Positions 22,006 to 33,935 of a stretch of DNA of 64,000 bases are shown piece after piece (the stretch's first letter is position 1; every line of letters begins with the position of its first letter). A program made the translations under genes and the position numbers. Location: the NCBI GenBank assembly GCA_037576215.1, contig JBANDB010000002.1, positions 6,696,001 to 6,760,000 on the forward strand, read 5' to 3'. This DNA is from Armillaria gallica (lineage: Eukaryota > Basidiomycota > Agaricomycetes > Agaricales > Physalacriaceae). Below the pieces are notes generated by a model that did not search any database, was not told where the DNA came from, and saw only the letters and a list, made by a program, of their open reading frames with translations.

Positions 22006-24017
22006 CTAAAAAAACAAAACATCTACGACATCTCCATCCTCGTTGTATATGCCAACTTTAATGTCCAACCCTTGTTCTTTCCATTTCTTCAGCCCGTAAA
22101 TATGATCGTGCGACAAGTTGAACGTTTCTCTAGCATTGATCCTGCTTGTGTTATCACAAATTCCTTTGAGAATCACTGATTTAAACCCTCCCTGTTCACG
22201 CCCATCCGAGCGCGCAGCTATCATTTTGACCAACGAATCGCCGATGAAGTCAAGGTCCGGAGTACGGAAAATGCCGTCTATAATAATCTCAAAACCCGAC
22301 AAGTTCCTTAAAAGAGCGCTGTAGCGCTTTCCGTTGACGTCCACGGTACTATCCTCGAGGCGAGAGAAGAGCATGCGTAAAGCTGGTGTTATAGAGAGAT
22401 GTGTGTAATACTGTCTAAGGACTAGGTGTGACAAGCTGTTCGCTATCTCGAGGACGGAAAGCAGAGGTGTTCCGTTACCATGCACTACGCTGCTCAGATA
22501 CAAGGAGTGCAACGGACAGCGCGACCTAATTATCATATCACGCAAACCTTGTAGCGCGTTTGAGGTACAGAAGGATGAGGAGGACCTCACACGATCACCA
22601 AATTGGGTCTCCAGCGATGCAGAGAGCAGGTTGGGCAGCGTAATACTGCGAAGAAAATTGCCGTCGCACGCGTGAAGCTCTTCCAGTGAGGCGTTAATGA
22701 CATGCTCATCATTCACAGGAAAGGATTCATTATGCATTGGCCGGTGGATGACAGCCATCATCTTCAGGTTTACGCCCGCCTCCAACACGTCCAGGAGATG
22801 CTGGTTCAGACCCGCTGCTGCTGTGGTGTGTTCTCTGCTATCAGCAAAGTCCACCAATCGAGACCATGGAAGGAGGATGCGTGATGCGTGCGGCAAATTA
22901 AACAGATAGACGGCTTTTAGATTCTCTGCCGATTCAAAGACGTCTATGTCGGTTGGTGGAGGTGGGTCAGACAAACGTGCAGGGACGTCGTGGTGATGCT
23001 GGAGATGGACTGTTCGAAGGCAGTTAATGCGGCCCTGAATGGGTGTAAGGAGATGATAAGCAGAAGGAGGTATCGAGAAATATAATATTTCCCATCTGTG
23101 TGCTTGTTCAGTCAACAGAGTGAACATTTCATTTGCGTGTGGGCAGCGGTAGGAGTGACTGGGCCAATATTGGAAACGGACGGTGAGAAGATGACGTGAG
23201 GACCTGGCCAATGCAGTCTGCATCAGATTCAGAGGGTTGCTGACGCCGTCTTCAGCCCATATCAACATGCGCGACCATAGCGAGGGAAATGACACCGCTA
23301 CGTCCCTCCACCGCCTGCAAACATGTCCAAGTGACCAAGGTGGTGCTGATACATGAAGAACATCATAGCCATTGTCGGATTGCGCAGAGAGGAATACTTC
23401 TCCGAGTACATCTTCAGGTAAACTGCGAATCGGAGACAACAATCTCTTGTATTCAGCCAACGTCCGGTTTAGAGTGGTGTACGCAACATGCAATTCATTT
23501 AGAATATGCAGTAAATCATTATATTGATCTCGACTTGACGATTGTGACGACTTGACGCCTGCACATGGAATCGAACAATCGTCAGGACAGGCTGGGATAT
23601 GACAGAGATGCAGATTAACTGTGTTGTGGAGCCGGAAATGGTGATGGCAATGAGAACACAGGTGCGACCGATGAGAGGGACTGTCCTGGCATAGAGACCT
23701 GGGTCAAACATGATATCAGGAATGGCTTAATTTATTTTTGGTTGGATGACAGGTACCTCATATCTTCAATGAAAGTAGACACGACATTAGGAATCGCAAT
23801 CTGGAGATCCTGGACGGCGTCGACAAAGTACCGTATGTCTGTTTTGATACACAACAGGTGACTAATGATACGTGAGGCCACGATCTGTAAAGCCTGCGTT
23901 TGTATATCATCCAGCAGCTGGTTGGTACTTAGAAGTCCCTGGCAAGACCGTGGAAGTTCGTATGGGTCGCGACTTTTCAGTTGGAAGTACAAGGGGGAGC
24001 AACCGCAAGAAAAGACC
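22006..24017 (-). CDS. F-box protein with Cys/His-rich N-terminus, tandem copy 1
   Basis: Two exons visible: about 24017-23730, and from about 23700 to 22006 after an intron (GTACCT...CAG) placed exactly as in the neighbouring paralogue. The order is a Cys-rich start (SCGCS), a helical region (FVDAVQDLQIAIPNVV), then HLCSHCHHHF and more Cys residues. A coiled stretch and the F-box follow (LSPIRSLPEDVLGEVFLSAQ, then PPWSLGHVCRRWRDVAVSFPSLWSRM), and then about 400 residues with leucine-rich spacing. F-box proteins are substrate receptors of SCF ubiquitin ligases, binding Skp1 through the F-box and the substrate through the C-terminal part. An upstream first exon must exist (the visible exon begins after an AG acceptor at 24018) but was not found. 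Confidence 0.75.
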
Positions 24018-25288
24018 CTGGTTAATCGCGGATAAGTACATTATACTTTAACTTGAGTATAGGGCACATGAGACGTACAGGCTTCCCGCTGACATTTTTT
24101 TTTCTTGCAGCACAGGTGGATGGGAGAATACTTCGTCCAGCCCTTAAGTATAGGGAGCATTATTCGCAAAGATCCGACAAACGACGTGCGGACTTGAACA
24201 CGGCATGTCCCGGTCGCCACACTGGCTGTTACCGTGTGCAATGGTGGGCATTGGTGGCGGCTATTGCCGATCGTTGATTTTTATTTTCAACGTTATACAA
24301 CAGATACATGTCTTTATGTACACATGATAGATGGTTCCGAGTCCTATGAATATAGGATTACTCGGTCATTTTATGTACTGACACGCCGTGGGAAATATCA
24401 CAACGCCTCTGGGCTCACCGTGGGAATGGCGTTCTTTCGTCCATCAATTCTCTGTCCGTACTCCCGTGACTCCTCCTTTTCCTCTTGTGTACCATACTTT
24501 GTGCGGGTCGTTTCCAATAACAATGTCGCCTCTTATTTTGGTGGTTAACTTGTGGTTTATGTGTCTTTGCTTCATTGCTGCTTGTTCTCCATTTATTTTC
24601 CCTCGCTCTATGCTATGCTGTGTGTATGCTGTATCATTGCGGGCGTGTATTCTTTACTCTTCATGGATATCCTCCTCTTATTCTGATCCTGCCACCTTTC
24701 TCTTTTAGCCCACCTGTTCTTCTACTTCCATGTCGTCCTCTGTTACATATGATATAGAAGAAAGCGTATAACATTAAGGCGATCGCTACCAGAAGAGCAC
24801 TCATGAAGCAGAAACTAACCGGGATCAAACCGAAGGAGCAAAACTGCATCATGAAGCAGACACAGCGGAACAAACTATACCAGGTGCAGAGAGTATCAGC
24901 TATCGATACGAACGTGAGACCAGCCTGACAGATGCGAAAGGTTAATGCACTATGCAATATCTGAGGAGTACACGTCCATCAGACGCAGATGAAACGGCGC
25001 GACGTTCGGATGAGTGTTGTGTAAGAGTTTAGAGTTTAGAGTTCAGAAAACCGTAAGAAGGAACAATCCGATTTTTTCCACATGACACAGCAAACAGGAA
25101 TTGTTTTATATGTGACGTCAACTTTAGCGATGTCGCGTTGTACTGATATTTGGCTACTAGCATATCTACGTATGAAGACACTCGACACTATGCCTTTGAG
25201 GATTTAGCATGGGTAACTATTCCGATCCAGCTATGGAACTCGTTAAACCCGAACCATAAATCTCATGTACTAAATGTGATGCAAATTC
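24018..25288. other. Intergenic, nothing recognised
   Basis: Should contain the missing first exon of the F-box gene at 22006-24017. Pyrimidine-rich stretches at 24460-24760 and several short open frames, none recognised. Confidence 0.4.
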
Positions 25289-27483
25289 TCAGTCCATGTA
25301 CCTGTAACTGTACACCGTTCTTGGGATATCCAGAACATCAATCGTTCGGCCCATGTCATTTATTTCGAGATTAACAAGTAAACTTTCCTCTTTCCAACCT
25401 TTCAGCCTACTAATGTGATCAGCAGTTAACTTAAAGATGTCTCTTGGGTCGAACCAGTTCCCCCTACCGCTGTCGGTTATTCCATTAAGAGTGAGCATTC
25501 TGAATGCACGCTTATTATAGTCATCCCAGCGTGCTATCAACATCTCAACCAGCAAATCTCCCAAAGCATTAAGGTTGGGCGTTGGACGGACATCGTCGAG
25601 ATTGATGGTGAGCTTCGTCAGGCTTTCTACGATAGCGTAGTGGCGATTTCCGTCGATGTCTACGGTATGCTCTTTGAGCCAGAAGAAGAGCTGGTGCAGA
25701 ACCCGCATTATAAGTACCCCGTCAAAATGCTGCGTGATCACTAGCTCCCGTAAACTGCTTGCTATGTCAAGGATGGAGAGGAGGAGGTCTCCGTTGCCAT
25801 ACTCGACACATTTCAATGTTAAGTGTCGTAAGGGACAACGCGATGCTAGGATCAATCCATGTAAAGCTGGGAGCGCATTTTCGGGGCAATTGGGTACCGT
25901 TGTCACCATGCTGTCATCGAAATGAGGCTTTATGGAAATGGCGAGTAAGTTAGGAAGCAGGAGGCTGCGAAGGAAACTGCCATCACATGCGTGAAGCTCT
26001 CTCACTGAAGAGTTTACAATGCGATTTGCAGACACGGGAAAGTCTCCGAGGGATGAGCGATGGATAACAGCCATCATTTTTAGATTTGTACCCGCCTTCA
26101 ATCCTCCCAAAAAATAGCGGTTGAGTTCTGCCCCCCCAAACATGCGGTCGTCACCGAAAGCCACCAATTGCGTCCATGGAAGTCTGACATCTAACGTAGC
26201 CGGCAATCCAAACATATAAGCAGATTCTAAGTTCTGAGCTGATTCGAAGGCATCTATCTGCACTGGCATAAGCGAATCAGCCTGAATTGGTTCGGGTGAG
26301 CTCAAACCCTTCAAGTGCAGGTACTTTAGACGAGGGAGTCGTCCTTGTATAGGGACCAAAAGATGATAAGCGGATGGAGGTATGGACAAATGGACCCTCT
26401 CCCATCTATGTGCTTGTTCAGACAGCAGAGCGAACACACCGTGCGCATGTGGGCTGGAGCATACGTATAGTGGCCAATACTCGTAGCGGAAGTCGAGAGC
26501 ATGATTCGAGGATCTGATCAGAGCGGTGCTCATTAAATTCAATGGATCAAGAACACAATGATGCGGAAATAGTAACATGTGTGACCATAGCGAAGGGAAA
26601 GACGACACAATAACCCTCCACAAACTGCAAACGTGACCGAGGGACCAAGGTGTCGATAACATACTGAACACAAGAAACCCGTCTCTGTCTTGTGCATGGA
26701 TGAAGATTTCTTCAAGTATATCTTGGGGCATGTGGCGAATAGGAGACAACATCTTCTTGTGAAAAGCTAGAGCTTGTGTCAGGATGCTATAGGCTGCATG
26801 GAGCTCATGTATGATCTTCGAAAACCTATCGTATTTTTCTTGCATCGATGCCCGTGAAAGCCTGATTTCCGGACAGGATGCACCCCCATCATCGCTTTCA
26901 TCAGAAGGGATACGACTGAAACTCGGAGTTGTGTCTAGACCTGAAGTCGATTCGCCGTGTAGAAGAATGTGGTAATGACAATGTGGGCACAGATGTTGTG
27001 GATGAGAGCTGTCGCCTTCACATAAGGACCTGTACGATTTAGTGTTAACCAGGAGTAATGGCGATAAGACGAGTACTATGTACCTTAACCTTTCGATGCA
27101 TGAAAGGGTGACCCCTTGAATATCAGGTTGCAGGTCTTGTACCTTGTCAAGAAAGTAATTGAGGTCAGCTTTGATAGGTACTAGATGTGCTGCGATATTT
27201 GATGATACACCTCTCAAATACATCGTCTGAGAAAGATCTGGAGGAACGTTGCTATGAATGAGGATGGAGAAGGAGCACGGAAGTTTGCAAGTTCGTCTGA
27301 GACGTTTAATATCCATATATGCAGGACCCAAGGGGCAACCGCAGGACAACTCTCTAAGCGATATAGTATGAGCTGCGATGTCGATTTAGGAGGCAAACAC
27401 CTACTAGTTCCATCGAGACATTGTGAGTCTGAATGGCACATAGTGCAAACTATCGCGGTATAAGTACAGTGCATCTTTAGCAT
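25289..27483 (-). CDS. F-box protein with Cys/His-rich N-terminus, tandem copy 2
   Basis: Paralogue of the gene at 22006-24017, same strand. Exon 1 starts at 27483 (MLKMHCTYTAIVCTMCHSD). An intron (GTGTTT...TTAG) joins it in frame to RELSCGCPLGP. A 57-bp in-frame intron removes the segment between ERLR and SLCEGD. Then come HLCPHCHYH, a coiled region, and the F-box (LSPIRHMPQDILEEIFIHAQ, TPWSLGHVCSLWRVIVSSFPSLWSHM), followed by about 430 residues of LRR-like pattern. The repeated CxxC and CxxCxxH elements before the F-box could bind metal but match no named finger. Predicted SCF substrate receptor. The start has two nearby Met options (27483, 27474). Confidence 0.8.
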
Positions 27484-27649
27484 TTCTGGATAGGTACCAC
27501 ATGGGAAATTAGGTATTTTCCGACAATTCAGTGATTTCCGATACTTCGGTGATTTCCGTGTTCAGTCCATTTATCTGTCTTAAATAACACCTAGCGACTC
27601 TGCTCGACTCAGTGCCTTGGTCCTTTGCTGTGCCTTCTTTTTCTACAGC

Positions 27650-28304
27650 ATGCCCAACACACGACGCCATGGATGCGTTTCCATCCGTGCAAATGGTGCC
27701 TACTCGAGAACTTTTCAAAGCTACCGGCCACTCGTTCGTCTTGCACCCAAAAGGGTCACAAAGATAGCAATGTACCTTGAAGGTCTGGACGGCGGTGGTT
27801 CGAAAGATACGCCTCTTGTCATTGACAACATGGATAACTGCGAGGGAGAACATGAAGAAAGAGGTAAACAATCACCCGTCGTTGGATTTCAGTTGCTCAT
27901 TTTGGCCGCAGAAATACCCGTTGAATATCAATGTGGTCTGTGTAAGGAGTGTATGTGGGCACCAATGACATGAGTTTTGCGTGTACTTATATATGTGCCT
28001 CATGATCCGTGTGTTCTCGCTTAGGTTAAGTTGTGGGCACACATTCTGTGCATACTGTATTGTTAGGCATCTCCAAAATCACGAGGAAAACGTCTCCCTT
28101 TTGCCGTGTGGTGCTGGTACACCTGCACGGTGCCCTCTCTGCACCTTCCTCATTAGGAATCCACCATCGCACAACCTCTTTGCACGAGACATGATCAGAG
28201 AATGGGCGGAGGGTGTCGGAATCAGACCCAGGACGAGTACTGCAATCAAAGTTGATGGGCAAAGGGCACAGAAGATCGTTAGATTATTCTTTGTATTAGG
28301 GTGA
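27650..28304 (+). pseudogene. RING-finger protein with damaged splice donor
   Basis: The frame from 27650 (MPNTRRHG) leads to QCGLCKECMWAPMT. After a 55-bp gap the frame continues LSCGHTFCAYCIVRH and ARCPLCTFLI. Joined, these make a C3HC4 RING with the usual 11 residues between the second and third Cys, an E3 ubiquitin ligase signature. The gap 27970-28024 ends in TTAG but begins ATGAGT instead of GTGAGT, so the donor has probably been lost by G-to-A at 27970. Without splicing the frame stops at TGA just after the first half-RING. Further C-terminal sequence runs to the GTGAGT at about 28302. Likely a recent pseudogene, unless AT-AG splicing occurs. Confidence 0.6.
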
Positions 28305-28582
28305 GTTACACAAAATTTCCATACAAATATATTTGTCTGCTTTCATTGCACAAAGGCCAGGAGAGTAAATAAGGGAAGATACCAGAGCAAGCGTCATCGG
28401 TAAAGTACTATGATCAACATCTAGATCTAGTGCCCCTCCAGTAGGCGGCAAATTCCGCACGTACCAGGTGGCAAAGTCCGTAGCAGATCTTTCCAGATCT
28501 GCTTTCGGTATCATGCATTCGTTATAACCACAGTACAATAACCTATGTTTGACTTGCTGTATCAAGACATATAACCTTGACT

Positions 28583-29859
28583 ATGCTGGACAACAAGTTC
28601 GGGTTATTCATGAAACGAGCAAACTTGCTTGTATCCCAGAGCTATCTGGCCGGTTCACACTTCGTCGACATGGCAGACTGGTGTAGTGTTGGCGGCACTG
28701 ATATCTTATGCTCAAAGTCAGATGTTACACCGAATACTGAACCCATGTTGGTCTCCTTGGTCGCTGTACCTTTTTCAGCAGGATGGTACAATAAACTTTC
28801 TGGGATGGGAGATTTTGACGAGAGATATCCAAAAGCGTTACCTAAGCTTAAATGGCTACTCCATGTGAAGCCTCCCGTTGGTACCATATTCATGGAAGAC
28901 TGGAATCAAGCGATCTCCATTCTTGGATGCCTTCAAAAGCGTGTGTCTGTTGGGCAACCTATGGATATGTTATTGTCGAGGACTTCAGGCACGGAAATTC
29001 AGTTCACGGCCAAGATGTTTAAGGAAAAAAACGTTTGATTCCTTGTTATCATGTTTTAACTATGATATCTCTGACACGACACCCTCTCGCTCGCCTAGGT
29101 AATGGATTCCCAGGACACCGTCACTCAGAGGTATGTGGTACCTCCGAGCTTTCGAGAGCCGTTCAGGGAATGTACTGCACACCACCGCATTAATCCCATC
29201 AATATCAGGGACCACAGAGGCTGTACCATTCTGATGGGTGCCGGCGCAGAGAAAGCCGTAGGAGGTTCATTGTGCTTGTTGACATTCGAGGCATGTCAAC
29301 TACTGCTCGATTCACCAGTCTTACTCACGAAATATATTATAAACAAACAGATAAAGCATTATCGCATTGACAACAGAGACTCCTTCAACGCCTCCTTGAA
29401 ATCCATAAAAATACTGGTACCGGTTGGTTCACTGCCTGGTGTCATTGCAGATATGAGTTTCTCGTTCTCGGCGGAGTTGAAGGCAGCTAATATTTTCGGT
29501 CCCGCCATGCAGGATGGTATGCTCCAGTCCACTATTCTACAAGTAACTGAACCTGTTCAGAACCCAATACTTCAGATGACAGACCTGTGACGACTCAAGC
29601 TGGGAAAAATAAAGCAAGGGCTAGTGGATCGAACCTTGGTGTTGGTGCTGGTCCATTGACTACAGGCCGTAAGCACCGAATGTTATTTGACTACAGCCAT
29701 GTTTGATACGTTTAAACAGTGCCCGCAATCTGGGGGAAGTTTGCAGTCATCTCGAGGAAGCAAAAAGCGGAAGTGGAAGTTGCTTCGCCTAGAGAAGAGA
29801 AGAGGAAGAAAAGCAATATCATAGTCGACGAACACTTGGAAAAGGGCAGTAGCATTTAG
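28583..29859 (+). CDS. Unknown-function protein, paralogue 1 of 2
   Basis: Exons: 28583-29032, 29099-about 29515, about 29560-29665, and about 29720-29859. Introns: GTTTGA...CCTAG; GTATGC...TTCAG; GTAAGC...ACAG. The first half shares with the gene at 33936 the ordered pattern HF...W...GG, VSLVAV, WYNKLSGMGDF, LPKLKWLL, DWNQAI and TEIQFTAKMF. The second half shares HRINPINIRD, a GGSLCLL segment, and QIKHYRIDNRDSFNASLKSIKIL. The tail is basic (EEKRKKSNIIV), a possible nuclear localisation signal. No signal peptide or membrane helix. I do not recognise the family. The short introns and conserved pattern argue for a real gene. Confidence 0.6.
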
Positions 29860-30236
29860 ATGTGATTTAACCTTCAGTCAGTGGAAAGCAATTCAGGCCG
29901 TTCAAGCTTGCACATATGTAATTATCCAATAGTAGTCATCATATGTCCCAATGGGAATCAATAACAATAATAGGTGATGCATTCTATGCCTTAATACCCG
30001 TAACTACACTGCGAGGATTGGTTTGGTTGGAAATTACAAAGTCCTGCATATACAGCATATGGTCTTTTTACAACCTGAGTGCTTACAATCACTTATAGTA
30101 GATGTAGTTGTGGTTCACTGCAGTCTGAATACTATTGGATTGGTTGAACTGATATCCCCTATGGAATCCAAGAAGAAACAACTGTATTCATGTGATATAC
30201 AACGCACGAAGAATCTATCTGTTCATTCGTCCTGAG
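29860..30236. other. Convergent spacer
   Basis: 3' flanks of the genes at 28583 (plus) and 30237 (minus). Nothing else seen. Confidence 0.5.
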
Positions 30237-32369
30237 CTATGAAACTTCGTGATCCAGTTCCACCTCTGATTCAGCGATGATAGACTCCAATTGCAGGGCA
30301 ATGTCGCGTAGCTCGCGAGCGGAGCGACCCAGAACATGGGCTTGGTGAATATCCCCACCTGTCATGTTGACTGGTTCGAACGGCTCTTCTCCCTCTACAC
30401 CTCTGGATCTTCCTGGAGCAGGTAAATCATTGTCAACAGCAACCGCTGAGGCAGCACCACTCTTAACACCGTCTGTGTCCATGTCCGTGTCTGTATCGGG
30501 CCAAGGGTTCCTGAAAAGCCCTCGAGGTGCTTTAGCAACTGATATCGAGGCTGGACGAGGTACTGTCATGACACCAGTACTAACGAAACTGTGGTGGGGC
30601 ACCGCCATGATGCCGACACTAACAGAATGCGAAGGGACCATGGAAGACGGATGGAATATGGTGGAATCTGTGACTCCGGGGCTGTCTGTGAAAGGTAGCT
30701 GATTCACGCCAGGAAGTGGAGGTTTTAACCCGACCGAATGACTCTCAAATTGAGGATACATCCAACTGATGCCATCCTCTTGCAAAAGAGTGTGGCCGTT
30801 AGCGAGGGGGAAGTAGACCCTCCAAGGAGGAGGAGGGGCTCCGTATAGATCGATGAGATCCCAGGGCATAATGAATCCAGATGGGAAGGTGAGGTGGCCA
30901 GGCAAGGTAAAATGGACGGCTAAGCTTTGTCGTCTGTCATACCAAGTATCGTACACCTTCCCTTCAAATCGCACGTCGTCTTTCTCTGCATGCAAGAAGC
31001 ACCACTGTCCTTGCGCGTCCGTTAGCGTGGACTGATCTTTGACTTGAAAAACATGTCTCCACATGCCGAATGGTACCCTGACACCCTCTACTCTCGGCGC
31101 TTCTATGACTGGGACGCGTGACCTAAATATTATCCTTTTGATATAGGTCGAGGATACGTCACTATGCCAGACAGGAGGCAAGTCTTCTTTCCATATATAG
31201 TTGTGGTAGCCATGGAGCTTCGCATCCAATCTAGTCCGTACCATCTGGACACTACGTGGTTCTCTCATCTCGGTGTATCCTTGCATCCTGCTCGAAGAGA
31301 AACGGGTGTGGCTTTCAATCTTCTGCTTGAATGCTCCTGATGGTAAGGCTCGCGTTTTGGTGTTGACGGCGTTTTCAATGGCGAAGGAATCATATGGAGA
31401 GTCGGGACCGAATCGCTGGTTGATAATGGTAAGATCACAAGGAGGGTATGTGGAAGCCTCAACAAAGTCTGCTATCTCCTCGGACGTGAGTTCATGGGAG
31501 AAATACACAGGCACCTTCGCAATGTTATGGTACCAGGCCAGTTGATCCTCATTCAGTCCATTGCCCCACAAGCCCAAAAAAGACATATCTGCCTCTGGAA
31601 TAGGTACGCGTATGAAAGAAGCAGCCAAGGAATCAGAGTTTGGCATGAGGGGTAAGGAGTGATAGGTTATGCATGCATCCTTGCGACGCAGACCTCTTTG
31701 AATAGCTACGATGCGATCGAGCATGTTGGAGTATGAGGCTTCGTTAATCAGGAGACTAATCTCACTGCGTCCGGGAAACATGGGGAAATTGGTAGTGGTA
31801 CTGGTGTTGTTATTATGTCTGCGAAGCTTTTCCTTAACATGCCACAACTGCAAGTCCAAACAGAAATTACAATGAAGGAGATCCTCCACTAGGCTCTGAT
31901 CCATCATACAGACATCATCTTGTTTCTGGATCAACGCTGGCAAAACACATGCCCATTCCACCAACTCCCGATGTGGTCGTATAAATGCCAGCCAGGGCTC
32001 GGTGGCATTGTATTCTTGAGGATGCTCCGTATCATCGAAGGGCCCTAAATGACCATCGAGAGTGTGAAACGAGGTAGGCTGGATATGTGGAGTAAAGGCT
32101 GGATCTTTGACTCCAGGGAAGAATGGAAACGTGTATCCATCCGCATTCAGAGACCACAGTTCTACCATCTTCACCCAGTCGACCTGTCCTGGAATACTGG
32201 AGTATTCAACGATCCTGCCTGAATATGATCCTCTCTGGAATATCTGGAAACAGGGTCCCCCTTGAACAGCAGGGATATAATCGTATCCAGACCAGCTGAC
32301 AGATCTGCGAACATTGTACAGTGTAAACGTAGAATCAAATCTAGTGGGTTCAGAGGCAAGCCTTTCCAT
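30237..32369 (-). CDS. Large single-exon protein of unknown function (710 aa)
   Basis: One uninterrupted 710-codon frame from ATG 32369 (MERLASEPTRFDST) to TAG. Aromatic-rich throughout, with recurring W/Y/F-P patterns such as FPFFPGVKDPAF, RVYFPLANGH and WMYPQF. The C-terminal third is Ser/Pro/Met-rich and probably disordered, with an Asp/Thr repeat (DTDTDMDTDG). A short amphipathic coiled helix ends the protein (RELRDIALQLESIIAESEVE). No transmembrane or catalytic motif was recognised. Large intronless proteins of this texture are common in Agaricomycetes near transposons. That is a general impression, not a family assignment. Confidence 0.6.
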   Translation of the reverse strand: MERLASEPTRFDSTFTLYNVRRSVSWSGYDYIPAVQGGPCFQIFQRGSYSGRIVEYSSIPGQVDWVKMVELWSLNADGYTFPFFPGVKDPAFTPHIQPTSFHTLDGHLGPFDDTEHPQEYNATEPWLAFIRPHRELVEWACVLPALIQKQDDVCMMDQSLVEDLLHCNFCLDLQLWHVKEKLRRHNNNTSTTTNFPMFPGRSEISLLINEASYSNMLDRIVAIQRGLRRKDACITYHSLPLMPNSDSLAASFIRVPIPEADMSFLGLWGNGLNEDQLAWYHNIAKVPVYFSHELTSEEIADFVEASTYPPCDLTIINQRFGPDSPYDSFAIENAVNTKTRALPSGAFKQKIESHTRFSSSRMQGYTEMREPRSVQMVRTRLDAKLHGYHNYIWKEDLPPVWHSDVSSTYIKRIIFRSRVPVIEAPRVEGVRVPFGMWRHVFQVKDQSTLTDAQGQWCFLHAEKDDVRFEGKVYDTWYDRRQSLAVHFTLPGHLTFPSGFIMPWDLIDLYGAPPPPWRVYFPLANGHTLLQEDGISWMYPQFESHSVGLKPPLPGVNQLPFTDSPGVTDSTIFHPSSMVPSHSVSVGIMAVPHHSFVSTGVMTVPRPASISVAKAPRGLFRNPWPDTDTDMDTDGVKSGAASAVAVDNDLPAPGRSRGVEGEEPFEPVNMTGGDIHQAHVLGRSARELRDIALQLESIIAESEVELDHEVS

Positions 32370-32808
32370 GAGTTACTATAGACGGGTGGCTGATATAACG
32401 TTGGGTATATCATGGCCGGCCATTTATAAGGGGATCGCAGCTGTGTCGACATCAGTTTCAAAATGCGGTATAAGCATTATTACTACCTCGGGACAAGCCG
32501 AGGTAGCGAAGAGAGTTGGGACAAGCCGATGGATGAAGCAGCAGGTGAGCTTCGGCATTTGCCATTTTTTCCTACCGAATGGAAAAAGAACAGACGAAAC
32601 ATGCACTTTACATGTAAGTACAGGCAACTCTTATACATTTAGGTCATTTCAACTTTCACATAATATGACGTTGCATTCTTTTCGGAGCCACCCATTCTAG
32701 TTCACATGAAGTGTATTGCCAGTAGGTACTATGTGATTCTACATTTATCTACATCCCATGAGACTGCACGATAAAAGTTCAGTATCATAAACATGGTTGA
32801 TTTTCAAC
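32370..32808. other. Spacer upstream of the 710-residue gene
   Basis: Contains the presumed promoter of the minus-strand gene ending at 32369. No gene recognised. Confidence 0.4.
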
Positions 32809-33475
32809 TCACCGCAACTGGGTATAAACGCATGATATCAAGATCCGGTCTTGGAAAAAGGATCTGATCGCCCGGTTATTTTCTGGAAGCACTGTCATAG
32901 GTGCTCTGTGGCATACATCTCCGTGCGTGTCTGGGCTCTCCTTAGCCTTCCTTTGGGCTTCGTCATATGATGATTTGAACCCTTTGCCTAGCAAAAGGAT
33001 GGCATACGCTCCAAATGAGTTGACTTTGAATGCAACAGAGAGTACTATTCCCTCTTTTCCGTAATTTTTGACGAAGTTTATCATCGCGAATCCCAATGCG
33101 AGGCATGGGTTGAAGCTGGGCAAGTCTGGTATGAAGATACACACCACAATCTCTGCATCTCCAACGTTTGTGGTCATAACTTGCTCTGGACGTAGCCACA
33201 GATGCAGAAAACTGTGTTCTCCATAGAGTTCAGCTTCTTCAGGTTCCCATGTATCATGTATAATGGAGCTTTTTGACTTGACACAAGGCATATTGAGTCG
33301 AGTGGTAACAACGAGATAAATTTGATTGACATACCACCATCGCTGATACTAATATGTTCATCATGATGAGAGGATTGGACAGCCACCTGGCAGCATTTAG
33401 AACACTTAAGATAACGGGTTTCATCTCTAGTGTCCTGCTAACCACGACAACAGTGTCGTCGGTCGAATCGTCCAT
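32809..33475 (-). CDS. Hypothetical two-exon protein
   Basis: The first exon starts at 33475 (MDDSTDDTVVVVSRTLEMKP) and contains an apolar helix (SNPLIMMNILVSAMV) before a GTATGT donor near 33330. The second frame (PCVKSKSSIIHDTWEPEEAEL to VYTQLR) ends at 32809. It includes VVCIFIPDLPSFNPCLALGFAMINF and LSVAFKVNSFGAYAILLLGKGF. The exon junction is not certain, because the track of the reading frame across 33290-33330 depends on an unproved acceptor. No family recognised. Divergent from the gene at 33936. Confidence 0.4.
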
Positions 33476-33935
33476 GGTAACTATGTTTCCTTTAGTTTGA
33501 AGCCTGTCAGGGTATGTAAATTATTGTCACCTGAGTCGCCGGAATAGAATTTGAGACAGTAAACATGTTGAACTTGAAAACCAGGTGTTGTCATATCCGA
33601 CTGCGTTTTGTCTGCTACACAGATGGGACCTTTTATCGGCCTGAGAAGATGTATTCAGATCGTTCCACTGCAAGCGGCATGAAAACGGTTCTACGGATGA
33701 TGCCGGCGAGCGAACTACTGAACCTAATGTAGTATGATCAAATGGTCCCTGTCATCAAAATAGACGGTAAGCTCCAATGAATCTTAGATCTCTAATCCGA
33801 TGAATCTTGCATGTCAGATGTTTGCCGGATTGTGTTAAGGTTTAAAAGGTTGAAAGGTGTATTAGAAACGCAACAGATCCTGTTCTTTATCGTCGAGCGT
33901 ATTATCATAGTCAATTCCAATCGTTCTTCAAAAGC

